From Robinsoniella peoriensis (GTDB lineage Bacteria; Bacillota; Clostridia; Lachnospirales; Lachnospiraceae), in the NCBI RefSeq assembly GCF_042680125.1, contig NZ_JBHTNY010000057.1: DNA of 43,436 nucleotides; one strand, written 5' to 3'. Shown here piece after piece: positions 1 to 7,443 of this stretch (positions within the stretch are counted from its first letter, which is position 1; every line of letters starts with the position of its first letter). The notes under the pieces are model-generated. The model saw only the letters and a program-made list of their open reading frames with translations. It was not told the DNA's origin and made no database searches. Made by a program: the position numbers and the translations under genes.

Positions 1-10
1 TCTCAAATAA
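1..10 (-). rRNA. rrs: 5' end of 16S rRNA gene (partial, runs off the left edge)
   Basis: Read on the minus strand, the window ends in TTTATTTGAGA. This matches the bases just before the universal 16S start GTTTGATC in clostridia. Only about the first ten bases of the mature rRNA would lie inside the window. The call rests on this short match plus the typical rrn leader and promoter behind it. The 16S body itself is not visible. Confidence 0.55.
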
Positions 11-205
11 AGTTTTGATCTTAGTTCAAAAATCAACTACTAGCTAATTTTATCCCTTTATTACTGTTTTAAGGTTGACACACGAATGTGTCGGTTCTTA
101 ATTTTGAAATCTCTTTTAATAGAATCTTTCAAGGTTGTTTCACTGTTCAATTATCAAGGTTCTGTCTAACTTTGTCTTATTTTGTTTCTGTAAGTCAGCT
201 TTTAA
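11..205 (-). other. rRNA operon leader
   Basis: This AT-rich untranslated stretch lies between the predicted rrn promoter and the 16S start. On the minus strand it carries the clostridial leader phrase CTTGATAATTGAACAG, in the boxA-like antitermination region. It also has a hairpin with a six-base perfect stem (GACACA/TGTGTC, loop TTCG on the minus strand) at 77-92, a possible pre-16S processing or boxB-like stem. No coding region is supported here. Confidence 0.5.
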
Positions 206-234
206 ATATTACCATATTTGCAAAAGCTTGTCAA
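206..234 (-). promoter_or_regulatory. rrn promoter
   Basis: On the minus strand there is a perfect -35 box TTGACA, a 17-base spacer and a -10 box TAATAT. It lies between the tRNA-Ser(GGA) gene and the rRNA leader and points toward the 16S gene at the left edge. Confidence 0.65.
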
Positions 235-274
235 CAACTTTTTCAAAGTTTTTTGTAAGCTTTTTCGCTGACAA

Positions 275-363
275 CGGAGAAGGAGGGATTTGAACCCTCG
301 CGCCGCTATTAACGACCTACTCCCTTTCCAGGGGAGCCCCTTCAGCCGCTTGGGTACTTCTCC
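275..363 (-). tRNA. tRNA-Ser(GGA)
   Basis: The acceptor stem GGAGAAG pairs with CTTCTCC, followed by discriminator G. The T-loop is GGTTCAAAT and a long class II variable arm is present. The anticodon is GGA, within CTGGAAA on the minus strand. No CCA is encoded. It sits downstream of tRNA-Ser(UGA) and upstream of the rrn promoter, so it is probably co-transcribed with the other Ser tRNA. Confidence 0.95.
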
Positions 364-416
364 TGGCTGAATCGACTATTGCATAAATTAATCAGAAAAC
401 AATTACATGTTTTCAG

Positions 417-502
417 CGGAGAGGGTGGGATTCGAACCCACGCGCCCTTTCGGACAAACGGTTTTCAAGACCGCCTCGTTATGACCACTTCGATACCTCT
501 CC
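417..502 (-). tRNA. tRNA-Ser(UGA)
   Basis: The acceptor stem GGAGAGG pairs with CCTCTCC, followed by discriminator G. The T-loop is GGTTCGAAT and there is a long variable arm. The anticodon is TGA, within TCTTGAAAA on the minus strand. No CCA is encoded. It is the first gene behind a strong promoter at 532-560. Confidence 0.95.
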
Positions 503-531
503 AGTTGTTTGCACACCTCAGTGCAAGAAGT

Positions 532-560
532 ATTCTACCATTAAAGCTAAATTCTGTCAA
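532..560 (-). promoter_or_regulatory. Promoter of the serine tRNA pair
   Basis: On the minus strand there is TTGACA, a 17-base spacer and TAGAAT. The predicted start is about 525, roughly 20 bases before tRNA-Ser(UGA). This near-consensus promoter fits a stable-RNA gene. Confidence 0.75.
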
Positions 561-904
561 TAACTATTTCAAAATTTTTTGAAATTTTTTCATTTATTTC
601 AAAAACTTAGCATTTTAGGCACATTTTGACCTTCATACCCATCCTTTTTCTGGGTGTCCTGCCTATAAATCATGAAATTTTTTCAATTGTATTTATCAAA
701 TTATGATTCTCTGCAAAATACATTCGAAAGAATTATAACCCAATAATCAAAAAATATTCAGTTGTCTGTTGTGATTTTTTGTTTGGAGTCATTTCTCATT
801 GCCTAATATAATATGATTACTTTTTCAAATTTACTCTTTACTGTCAGGCTCAATAAAAAAACGCTTATTGTTATATCCGCTTCTGTAAATTCATGATACA
901 TACG

Positions 905-1118
905 CATGAAAGTCTAAATTCCAGGTTAAACTTCTAAATTCTAAGGTCTTGCTTCTAAGCTCTAAACTCTAAATTCTAGTTTCTAAGCTCTAATTTCTAA
1001 TTTATAGTTTCAAGCTCTAATTTCCAATTTCTTATTTATAGTTTATAGTTTATAGTTTCTAATTTCTAATTTCTAATTTCTAATTTCTAATTTCTAATTT
1101 CTAATTTCTAATTTCTAA
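905..1118. repeat. Heptamer tandem array (TTTCTAA)n with degenerate flank
   Basis: Nine perfect head-to-tail copies of TTTCTAA run from 1056 to 1118 (minus-strand unit TTAGAAA). They are preceded from about 905 by decayed variants such as TTCTAAA, CTCTAAA, CTCTAAT and TTTATAG. The array lies in the 630-base intergenic space between the tRNA promoter and the 3' end of ispD. No gene or RNA was recognised in the remainder (561-904). Confidence 0.9.
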
Positions 1119-1132
1119 TTCAATTGTATTCT

Positions 1133-1834
1133 TTAAGCTCTATCTTTTGCAAATATTTCTGCAATTTCCAGATCTTCCGGCGTAGTTATCTTAATATTCT
1201 TATAGGAACCTTCTACCAGTTTTATCTTTGCATGTCCCATTTGCTCCACAACCATAGCATCATCTGTCACTTGAATCCCGGGATATTTCATGATTTTATC
1301 ATATGCCTGGTATACCAGAGAATATTGGAATACCTGGGGTGTCTGTACCATCCATAGCTTCGATCGGTCAGGGGTGTGATCTGCAAAGCCATCCTGCCCG
1401 CTGATTTTGATGGTATCTTTTACCGGCATACCGACTACACATGCTTTATGTATGCGCACTGAATCACAGGCGCGCTGCAGCAGTTCCTGATCAATAAAAG
1501 GCCTTGCCCCGTCATGTATATATACGTAATCACAACATCCGATTGCTTTTAAACCTTCAAACACAGAATGACAGCGCTCTTTTCCGCCTGCTACGATTGA
1601 CTTCACTTTTTTCAGATTATACTTTTCTATTATTTCATGCCTGCAATATTCTATTTCTTCTTTTCCTGTAACCAATACGATTTCATCAATGAACGGGCAC
1701 TTTTCAAAGGCAATTAAAGAATAATAAACCACCGGTTTCCCTTTTATAAGTAGATATTGTTTTTGTACTTCACTGTTCATTCTTGTTCCACGTCCAGCAC
1801 AAAGTACCACCGCTACATTTTTTTCCTGCCCCAT
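1133..1834 (-). CDS. ispD: 2-C-methyl-D-erythritol 4-phosphate cytidylyltransferase
   Basis: IspD transfers CMP from CTP to methylerythritol 4-phosphate in the cytosolic MEP isoprenoid pathway. The 233-residue length is normal. Visible motifs are the nucleotide-binding start VVLCAGRGTRMNS with the following KQYL (about residues 9-28), the metal/substrate segment YIHDGARPF (about 104-112), and TPDRSKLWMVQTPQVF followed by TDDAMVVE. The glycine-rich loop starts with Cys where many family members have Ala, a minor variation. The start codon overlaps the tsaD stop by one base (TAATG), indicating translational coupling. The heptamer array lies directly downstream. Confidence 0.93.
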   Translation of the reverse strand: MGQEKNVAVVLCAGRGTRMNSEVQKQYLLIKGKPVVYYSLIAFEKCPFIDEIVLVTGKEEIEYCRHEIIEKYNLKKVKSIVAGGKERCHSVFEGLKAIGCCDYVYIHDGARPFIDQELLQRACDSVRIHKACVVGMPVKDTIKISGQDGFADHTPDRSKLWMVQTPQVFQYSLVYQAYDKIMKYPGIQVTDDAMVVEQMGHAKIKLVEGSYKNIKITTPEDLEIAEIFAKDRA

Positions 1835-2859
1835 TATCGTTCTCCTAATTTGAGATTTGGAACTGCATTCAGATCTAATCCATGTCTCGTACCCTGGATA
1901 AACTCATAATAAGCCGCTACACCTATCATAGCTGCATTATCGGTACAGAAAACAGGTGATGGGTGATAGAATCGAATGCCATTATTTCTGCATGCCTCTT
2001 CCATTGCTCTTCTAAGAGTTGTATTAGAAGCTACCCCTCCTGCAATAGCAAATTTGTCATATCCGTACTCTTTAACGGCCATCATGGCATGTTCTACCAG
2101 GACTTCTGTAACTGCTTTTTGAAATGACGCCGCAACATCCGCTTCTATGATGGTTTCATTTTTCATTTTACATCCGTTGATATAGTTTAGAACGGATGAT
2201 TTTAAACCACTGAAACTAAAATCATATGGCGCATCAGCCACATGTGCTTTGGGGAATTTTATTGCATCCGGATTACCCTCTTTTGATAATTTATCTATTT
2301 TAGGTCCTCCCGGATAACCAAGCCCGATCGCTCTTGCTACCTTGTCAAATGCTTCACCGGCTGCATCGTCTCTTGTTCTGCCAATGATTTCATATTTTCC
2401 ATAATCTTTGACAACCACCAGATGTGTATGCCCTCCTGAGACTACAAGACAGATAAACGGTGGTTCCAAATCCAGATTTTCTATATAATTTGCAGAAATA
2501 TGACCTTCTATATGATGCACTCCTACCAGCGGCAGTTTTTTAGCATAGCTAATTGCTTTTGCTTCTGCCACACCCACTAAAAGAGCGCCAACAAGGCCCG
2601 GACCATACGTGACACCTATCGCATCCATATCATCCAGTGTCATTTCTGCCTCTTCCAAAGCCTCTTCAATAACCTGATTTATTTTTTCAATATGTTTCCT
2701 TGAAGCTATTTCCGGAACTACCCCTCCGTAGAGTTTGTGTAATTCTATCTGAGATGAAATAATATTGGATAATACTTCTCTTCCGTTTTTTACTACCGAT
2801 GCAGCTGTTTCATCACAGGAGCTTTCTATCGCTAATATGAATACATCTTTTTTTTCCAT
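1834..2859 (-). CDS. tsaD: tRNA N6-adenosine threonylcarbamoyltransferase TsaD
   Basis: TsaD transfers the threonylcarbamoyl group to A37 of ANN-decoding tRNAs, working with TsaB and TsaE, which are also encoded in this window. The protein starts with the ASKHA phosphate motif LAIESSCDETAASVV. It then shows the metal-binding HHIEGH, SGGHTHLVV, GGPKIDKL, FSFSGLKSSVLNY and AGGVASN. I chose the start at 2859 (341 residues), which begins MEKKDVFILAIESS. Fifteen further in-frame upstream codons read through a dispersed hairpin element and are unlikely to be translated. The ribosome binding site is weak (GGTATAACA-ATG). The leader carries copy A of the dispersed element. Confidence 0.94.
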   Translation of the reverse strand: MEKKDVFILAIESSCDETAASVVKNGREVLSNIISSQIELHKLYGGVVPEIASRKHIEKINQVIEEALEEAEMTLDDMDAIGVTYGPGLVGALLVGVAEAKAISYAKKLPLVGVHHIEGHISANYIENLDLEPPFICLVVSGGHTHLVVVKDYGKYEIIGRTRDDAAGEAFDKVARAIGLGYPGGPKIDKLSKEGNPDAIKFPKAHVADAPYDFSFSGLKSSVLNYINGCKMKNETIIEADVAASFQKAVTEVLVEHAMMAVKEYGYDKFAIAGGVASNTTLRRAMEEACRNNGIRFYHPSPVFCTDNAAMIGVAAYYEFIQGTRHGLDLNAVPNLKLGER

Positions 2860-2863
2860 TGTT

Positions 2864-2987
2864 ATACCATTCAAATCACAGGCTTGCCTGCAATACTGCC
2901 ACAAATAAAACAGGCCGAAAGAATCACAGCGTGGCTTCCTTTCGATTTCTCAATTTTCTTTCAGCCTCATCCGCATGAATATCGTAA
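2864..2987 (-). repeat. Dispersed leader element, copy A (upstream of tsaD)
   Basis: In the coding direction it carries GGCTGAAAGAAAATT, then GGAA, CTTTCGGCCTG, and GGCAGTATTGCAGG with a CAAG loop and CCTGTGATT. The hairpin lies at 2874-2895. Fifteen consecutive bases (plus strand AATTTTCTTTCAGCC) are identical to copy D at 29741-29890. The hairpin sits 14 bases before the tsaD ATG. A candidate promoter (2996-3025) places the transcript start almost at the element's outer end. Confidence 0.7.
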
Positions 2988-2995
2988 TCCCACTT

Positions 2996-3025
2996 ACAAT
3001 ATTTCTAATTAAGCAGAATGAACAA
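2996..3025 (-). promoter_or_regulatory. Candidate tsaD promoter
   Basis: On the minus strand there is TTGTTC, an 18-base spacer and TATTGT. It is weak on both boxes but correctly placed between rnz and tsaD. The predicted start, about 2989, coincides with the outer end of repeat copy A. Confidence 0.35.
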
Positions 3026-3045
3026 GTTCACACCTGCCTGCGCAA

Positions 3046-3957
3046 CTATTCTTCATCAAAGTCCAGCTCTACGGATTTGCAGTCTTTTCCGGGATAGGCA
3101 TTGGGAAATATTTTTTGAACATCTCCCATGAACTCTTCCGGGTGGATCAGGGATGGGCTGTAATGTGTTAACCACAGTTCTTTCACCCCAGCTTCTTTTG
3201 CAAGGTTTGCTGCTTCAGTGAAAGTCATATGCTTGTGCTCCACTGCCTTTTGTTCTTTGCCCGGTTCTCCATACATTCCTTCGCAGATGAATAAATCAGA
3301 GCCTGCCGCATTGTCCGAAATTGCTTTTACAGGTCTCGTATCTGTACAGTAGGTTAATTTTATCCCTTTTCTTGGTTCACCAAGTACCATGTCCGGTGTA
3401 TATATTTTGCCATCTGCTTCAATGGTTTCTCCCTTTTGCAGGCGGCTCCAGTACGGCATTGGAATCTCCTTCTCTTTTGCCCTTGTAACGTCAAAACGGC
3501 CTGCCCTGTCTATTTCAATTGAATAGCCATAGCAGACAACATTATGATTTACCCGGAAAGCCCGGATTCGGTATCCATTCATTTCAAATGTTTCTTCCGG
3601 ATTGGTAATTTCCAAAAAACGCAGTTCAAACGGCAGTTCCGGTGCAATTACGCGCAATGCATTTACGACTCTTTCCAGGCCTTTAGGCCCTATTAATGTT
3701 AAAGGCTCATTCCTTTCAGCATTTCCCATGGTCAGCAGCAATCCCGGCAGTCCGCTTATATGGTCTCCATGGAAATGGGTGAAGCAGATCACATCTATCG
3801 GTTTGAAACTCCACCCTTTTTCTTTAATTGCGATCTGGGTTCCTTCTCCGCAGTCAATTAAAATACTGCTGCCGTTATATCTTGCCATCAGGGCAGTCAG
3901 CCATCTGCGTGGAAGAGGCATCATCCCTCCGGTTCCTAATAAACATATATCTAACAT
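3046..3957 (-). CDS. rnz: Ribonuclease Z
   Basis: RNase Z is a metallo-beta-lactamase-fold endonuclease that trims the 3' trailer of tRNA precursors. This role fits genomes whose tRNA genes lack CCA, like the two serine tRNAs here. The 303-residue protein has the zinc motif THFHGDH (H61, H63, D65, H66). It also has the family-typical DCGEGTQ at about 35-41, the Asp of CTDTRP, and a C-terminal LTHYSP histidine. The start at MLDICLLGTGG has a clear AAGGGA site eight bases upstream. The gene has its own predicted promoter, and repeat copy B occupies its leader. A generic ElaC-type hydrolase is the alternative, but the motif set favours RNase Z. Confidence 0.88.
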   Translation of the reverse strand: MLDICLLGTGGMMPLPRRWLTALMARYNGSSILIDCGEGTQIAIKEKGWSFKPIDVICFTHFHGDHISGLPGLLLTMGNAERNEPLTLIGPKGLERVVNALRVIAPELPFELRFLEITNPEETFEMNGYRIRAFRVNHNVVCYGYSIEIDRAGRFDVTRAKEKEIPMPYWSRLQKGETIEADGKIYTPDMVLGEPRKGIKLTYCTDTRPVKAISDNAAGSDLFICEGMYGEPGKEQKAVEHKHMTFTEAANLAKEAGVKELWLTHYSPSLIHPEEFMGDVQKIFPNAYPGKDCKSVELDFDEE

Positions 3958-4002
3958 CTGTATTTCCCTTCTTTTTCAAATCTATTTCAAATATAACCCA
4001 TG

Positions 4003-4118
4003 AATAGTGCAAGCAGGCTTGTGCTATTCCCAAATCAGCAGTGTGAAAGCGATTTTCTTTTACACTTGGCTCTTTTATAAGTTTTCCTTTTTTCAAACAG
4101 CCAAATCATATTTTGAAT
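4003..4118 (-). repeat. Dispersed leader element, copy B (upstream of rnz)
   Basis: The gene-proximal end is a 26-base palindrome at 4003-4028 (AATAG arms around AGCAGGCT; pairing is best on the plus strand with two G-T pairs). The outer end, ATTCAAAATATG (4107-4118), is identical to copy D, followed by GGCTG and GGAA. This is the most divergent copy. It lies wholly within the predicted rnz 5' UTR. Confidence 0.55.
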
Positions 4119-4130
4119 ATCTGATTGTAT

Positions 4131-4159
4131 ATTTTAACACAGATAGAAGCCGGGAACAA
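4131..4159 (-). promoter_or_regulatory. Promoter of rnz
   Basis: On the minus strand there is TTGTTC, a 17-base spacer and TAAAAT. The predicted start is near 4124, about 165 bases before the rnz ATG, which leaves a long leader containing repeat copy B. Confidence 0.5.
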
Positions 4160-4187
4160 GATGTAACCCCTTGATAAAAACGTAACT

Positions 4188-4412
4188 TTACACAAATTCT
4201 TTCTGTTTTTTCACGGTAACGGGGATTTTGAACTGTTTTATAAGCTTGTTGTAACATTCTTCACATAGATCAAGCTCATGGATCTCGCCATCTTTTTCTG
4301 AAAAATATCCCCAGCATTTCTCTACCGATAGAATTCCTTCTTTCACAATCTCGTTTTCCAGGTGAAATTCTTTTCCGCACATATTGCAGTAGATTTTTTT
4401 TGCTTGTCTCAT
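4188..4412 (-). CDS. Small double-CxxC protein of unknown function
   Basis: This 74-residue protein carries two CxxC pairs, CNMC at about residues 9-12 and CEEC at about 50-53. The spacing suggests one tetrahedral zinc site formed by a treble-clef or ribbon fold. Between the pairs is an acidic, aromatic stretch (KCWGYFSEKDGE); the C-terminus is basic. The start has a strong GGGGAGG site eight bases upstream. A TATAAT box at 4503-4508 on the minus strand may be its promoter, giving a leader of about 85 bases. I do not recognise a named family or partner gene. Confidence 0.7.
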   Translation of the reverse strand: MRQAKKIYCNMCGKEFHLENEIVKEGILSVEKCWGYFSEKDGEIHELDLCEECYNKLIKQFKIPVTVKKQKEFV

Positions 4413-4571
4413 GTTTTTTTCCTCCCCTTTTCCTACGTTGCGAACCGTATATCATATTACAAATATTCCTGCATGAAATACAGTAATTACTTTATATAAG
4501 TCATTATAACGAAAAATATACATCAAAGATAGTGGTAATTGCTGTATGAATTTCCAAAAAAAGAGCAACCA

Positions 4572-5006
4572 TCACTGCTTACTCATGATGACTGCATCTT
4601 CTATTGGCTTCTCGTAAAAATTTCTTCGAATTCCAGCTTTTGTAAATCCGGATTTTTCATACAAGTGAATTGCCGCACTGTTACTTTTTCGTACTTCCAA
4701 CACAAAAAAGGAGATACCCCTTAGGGTGCCTTTTTTTAATAATTCATCCATAAGGCGGGAAGCTATTTTCTGTCCCCGCAAAGATTTTTTTACCGCAACA
4801 TTTGTGATTTCCCCTTCATCCAGGACCTGCAGTAAACCACAATAACCTGCCAGTTCACCATCTGAAAACGCACATAAATATAACGTATTTTTCTGTGCCA
4901 GAGATGATGCAAAACCTGCCTTTGACCAGGGCATGGAGAACGTCTCCTGTTCTATTTTAGTAACTGCATCCAAATCTTCCGGCTGCATTGTGCGTATATC
5001 AATCAT
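4572..5006 (-). CDS. rimI: Ribosomal-protein S18 alanine N-acetyltransferase (RimI-type GNAT)
   Basis: RimI acetylates the N-terminal alanine of ribosomal protein S18 using acetyl-CoA. The protein is 144 residues, the usual size. It shows GNAT motif A as VAVKKSLRGQKIASRLMDEL (acetyl-CoA pyrophosphate loop RGQKIA) and the C-terminal IHLYEKSGF with NFYEKP typical of RimI. The start at 5006 (MIDIRTMQPEDLD) overlaps the tsaB end by eight bases, arguing for coupled translation. A longer reading frame upstream only copies tsaB out of frame. The order tsaE-tsaB-rimI is common in Firmicutes. Confidence 0.9.
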   Translation of the reverse strand: MIDIRTMQPEDLDAVTKIEQETFSMPWSKAGFASSLAQKNTLYLCAFSDGELAGYCGLLQVLDEGEITNVAVKKSLRGQKIASRLMDELLKKGTLRGISFFVLEVRKSNSAAIHLYEKSGFTKAGIRRNFYEKPIEDAVIMSKQ

Positions 5007-5718
5007 TTTCTTTTGCCGCTTCTTCCTGCTGGGCCCTTTCCCTTTCAGCCTGGGACAGCCGCAGGTAGTCCGGCTGATGTTCTTCTGCACTCTCCAGCAT
5101 TCCTGCCTCAATGTAGGCCCTGGCAAGCGTACCTACTGCAGCGCCACGCTGTTTGTTCACATGTGCCGGTGCATATGAGTAGGGAACTGTTATCATTTCT
5201 GCAATTTTCTCTGCATAGACAGGCACTCCATCCCCTAAGAAGATCACTTCCCTGCCATATTTATTCAATTTTTCAACTATTTCCTGAACTGATACTGCCA
5301 TCTGCTCTTCAACAACCTTGAATTCTTTACCCTCGAACTCATAGATTCCTGTATATACCTGGTTCCTTCTGGCATCCATCAACGGGCAGATTAATTTATC
5401 TGTGCCATAGAGATTAAATGCCAGTCCATCTACGGTAGGAATGGAAACTAATGGTTTATTAAGTGCCAGCCCTAATCCTTTTGCCGTAGCGGAACCGATT
5501 CTAAGCCCCGTAAAAGAGCCTGGACCTGCTGCAACTGCTATTGCATCAATGGTTTGAAGATCCAGATCGATCATCTTTCCTATTTCATCCAACATGGGAA
5601 GCAGGGTCTGTGAATGTGTTTTTTTATAGTTCACGGTATACTCTGCCAACATATTATCATCTTCAATAATAGCTACGGAGGCAACTAACCCGGAACTGTC
5701 TATCGCTAATATTTTCAT
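4999..5718 (-). CDS. tsaB: tRNA threonylcarbamoyladenosine biosynthesis protein TsaB
   Basis: TsaB is the inactive ASKHA paralogue that dimerises with TsaD in t6A synthesis. The 239-residue protein starts ILAIDSSGLVASVAI. It carries the diagnostic AAGPGSFTGLRIG at about residues 64-76, followed by AKGLGLAL. The C-terminal region includes PDYLRLS and a charged Glu/Arg/Gln-rich tail. It has a strong AGGAGG site seven bases before the ATG. It lies 34 bases after tsaE and overlaps rimI, within the unit that begins at the damaged NUDIX gene. Confidence 0.93.
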   Translation of the reverse strand: MKILAIDSSGLVASVAIIEDDNMLAEYTVNYKKTHSQTLLPMLDEIGKMIDLDLQTIDAIAVAAGPGSFTGLRIGSATAKGLGLALNKPLVSIPTVDGLAFNLYGTDKLICPLMDARRNQVYTGIYEFEGKEFKVVEEQMAVSVQEIVEKLNKYGREVIFLGDGVPVYAEKIAEMITVPYSYAPAHVNKQRGAAVGTLARAYIEAGMLESAEEHQPDYLRLSQAERERAQQEEAAKEND

Positions 5719-5752
5719 TTTATACCTCCTTCATTACTGATTGTACTTTTCT

Positions 5753-6175
5753 CTATTCTCCGATTGTTATACGGCGGTAGTCGAACCCTTTTTCCAGATC
5801 TTTTTCTATCGTAACCGGTATGATATCTTCCGGCAGAATTTCCTCAATAAGATTTGCCCATTCGATGAGACAGACGCCGTCTCCATAAAAACAGTCTTCA
5901 TATCCGATCTCTTCCATCTCTTCAACGTCTCCTATCCGGTAGACATCAAAATGATAGAGGGGCATTCTCCCGCTTTCATAAATCTGTACAATGGTAAATG
6001 TCGGACTGCTGATTGGCTCTGTAATTTTCAGTCCTTCAGCCAGTCCCTTGGTAAATACGGTCTTTCCTACTCCAAGATCTCCGGTCAACGTGTAAATCTG
6101 ACCTTTCTCTGCTTTATCTCCAAGAGACTTTCCCACATCAAAAGTCTCCTTTTCGTTCCATGTTTCTATGATCAT
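5753..6175 (-). CDS. tsaE: tRNA threonylcarbamoyladenosine biosynthesis ATPase TsaE
   Basis: TsaE is the small P-loop ATPase that resets the TsaB-TsaD complex during t6A synthesis. The 140-residue protein has Walker A GDLGVGKTVFTKGL (about 33-46), followed by the family motif ISSPTFTIVQIY and the HFDVYRI segment. The acidic LIEWANLI stretch near residue 106 is also typical. Its start lies one base after the stop of the YcxB-like gene with only a weak AGGTTG site, so translation probably depends on coupling. Confidence 0.93.
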   Translation of the reverse strand: MIIETWNEKETFDVGKSLGDKAEKGQIYTLTGDLGVGKTVFTKGLAEGLKITEPISSPTFTIVQIYESGRMPLYHFDVYRIGDVEEMEEIGYEDCFYGDGVCLIEWANLIEEILPEDIIPVTIEKDLEKGFDYRRITIGE

Positions 6176-6176
6176 C

Positions 6177-6686
6177 TTATTTCAACCTGCTTTTTATCTT
6201 TATTTTTCCAGCATCTACATGTCCCTGAATTAACTCCAGTAATTCTTCGTACTGTTCTCCAATAGATTCCTTTGGAAATACAAACGAGTACCTCTTTCCT
6301 GTATATACAAGAAGGCTCAATTTAGTTTCCGTCACTTTGATCAGATCTTCCCACTTGAGTTCTGCACTTTGATCACCCTGTAATGTTTGAATTCCTTCCT
6401 CATTTAAAATGTAGGTTATTGGTTTTTTGAATACCGGATTTAGTTTTACCTGTTTGACGGACCGCAGATAAAGTGTTATAGGCAGATAGAGTATAAACCA
6501 GACACCAAAAACCAGATATAGTATACTCTGCCAGGATTCCACCTTTCCAAACGTCACGGCAAACACAATAAGCGCCACTGCGCCGAATAACACACCCACT
6601 ACTCCACTGAAACTTTTGTATGTGTGACTGAGCAGGAAATTATACATGATTTTCTGCGTCATTTTCACCTCAAATTTCACTTCCAT
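6177..6686 (-). CDS. YcxB-like membrane protein
   Basis: This 169-residue protein has a short polar N-terminus and two adjacent hydrophobic helices (about residues 30-48 and 55-73). A cytosolic C-terminal half includes the YcxB-like pattern ITYILNEEGIQ, WEDLIKVTET and KRYSFVFPKES. The family is widespread in Firmicutes but its function is not established. The stop is separated by one base from the tsaE start, so it is part of that operon by position. No catalytic residues are evident. Confidence 0.7.
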   Translation of the reverse strand: MEVKFEVKMTQKIMYNFLLSHTYKSFSGVVGVLFGAVALIVFAVTFGKVESWQSILYLVFGVWFILYLPITLYLRSVKQVKLNPVFKKPITYILNEEGIQTLQGDQSAELKWEDLIKVTETKLSLLVYTGKRYSFVFPKESIGEQYEELLELIQGHVDAGKIKIKSRLK

Positions 6687-6729
6687 ATACGTCCGCCTCC
6701 TGCTTTTTGTATGAATCAGTTTATCATAT

Positions 6730-7304
6730 TTATTTTAAAAAGGCAAACGGATCGTCCTCATCTTTCAGAAAATGCATCAGCATATATGCACACATAATCG
6801 CCACTCGTTCTTCTTTTAAAATTCTTCTTACTTCTTCTCTGTCTGCAATCACCACTTCAATGTCCTCGTTATCCTCTAATCCATCTTTACTTACTTTTCC
6901 GGTTGCATATCCGTAAACAGAAGCACAGCACTCATCGGTCATCCCGATTGTGGTGAAGTATGGTTTTTCATACATCTCGTCCACGTTTACCGGATGAAAA
7001 TCAAGACCTGTCTCTTCTTTTAATTCCCGGGCTCCCGCAATTTTGTAATCCTCCCCGGGATCTACAAGTCCTGCCGGGAACTCATAAATATATCCATCTA
7101 TTGCATAACGGTACTGGCGTACGAGAATCACTTTATCCTTCTGTTCTCCATAAAGGCTGTAAATAATTACTCCGTCCGGCTTAAGGTTGTGGGTACTTAT
7201 CTTTAAATCCTCTATTTCTTTAGCTCTGGATGCCACAAAATAATCTAATACATATTTAAATGCCTGCTGTCTGTTAATTTATCAATATGCCTGATCCTGC
7301 TCAT
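6730..7304 (-). pseudogene. NUDIX hydrolase (ADP-sugar pyrophosphatase-like) with disrupted 5' end
   Basis: The intact part, GTG at 7236 to 6730 (168 residues), has a perfect Nudix box at about residues 56-78: GLVDPGEDYKIAGARELKEETGL. It resembles ADP-ribose or ADP-sugar pyrophosphatases. The proper gene start is the ATG at 7304, which has a GGAGG site six bases upstream. It encodes MSRIRHIDKLTDSRHLNMY in another frame and ends at TAG (7245-7247). That peptide looks like the normal N-terminus of this family. In the Nudix frame the bases just upstream encode LDYFVASRAKE, again family-like, and a TAA closes that frame further up. The simplest reading is a small deletion with frameshift near 7247. 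Re-initiation at the GTG eleven bases after the TAG could still yield a shortened enzyme. Confidence 0.7.
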
Positions 7305-7347
7305 GATTGTCCTCCATTACTTTTCTAAGCTCAAATCTTTTTCCACT

Positions 7348-7353
7348 ATTATA
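7348..7353 (-). promoter_or_regulatory. Candidate -10 box before the NUDIX-tsa gene cluster
   Basis: A perfect TATAAT lies on the minus strand about 45 bases before the ATG at 7304. The best -35 at 17 bases is only TTTCAT. The region overlaps the ribU terminator. Confidence is modest. Confidence 0.35.
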
Positions 7354-7356
7354 GCA

Positions 7357-7403
7357 GAAAAAAACAGAGAATGAAATCTTTTCTCATAGAATTTCACTCT
7401 CTG
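7357..7403 (-). terminator. Intrinsic terminator of ribU
   Basis: On the minus strand CAGAGAGTGAAAT pairs with ATTTCATTCTCTG, followed by a run of seven T. It lies 40 bases after the ribU stop and before the NUDIX gene. Confidence 0.85.
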
Positions 7404-7443
7404 CTGCTTTTATACGTTTCCGGGTAACGGATTAAAAAACACT

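Noticed and set aside
905..1118. Possible CRISPR array
   Set aside because: The unit is seven bases, directly tandem, with no spacers and no cas genes nearby.
2860..2904. Longer N-terminus for TsaD
   Set aside because: The 15 extra codons translate the hairpin repeat and do not resemble TsaD N-termini; the family starts right before LAIESSCDE.
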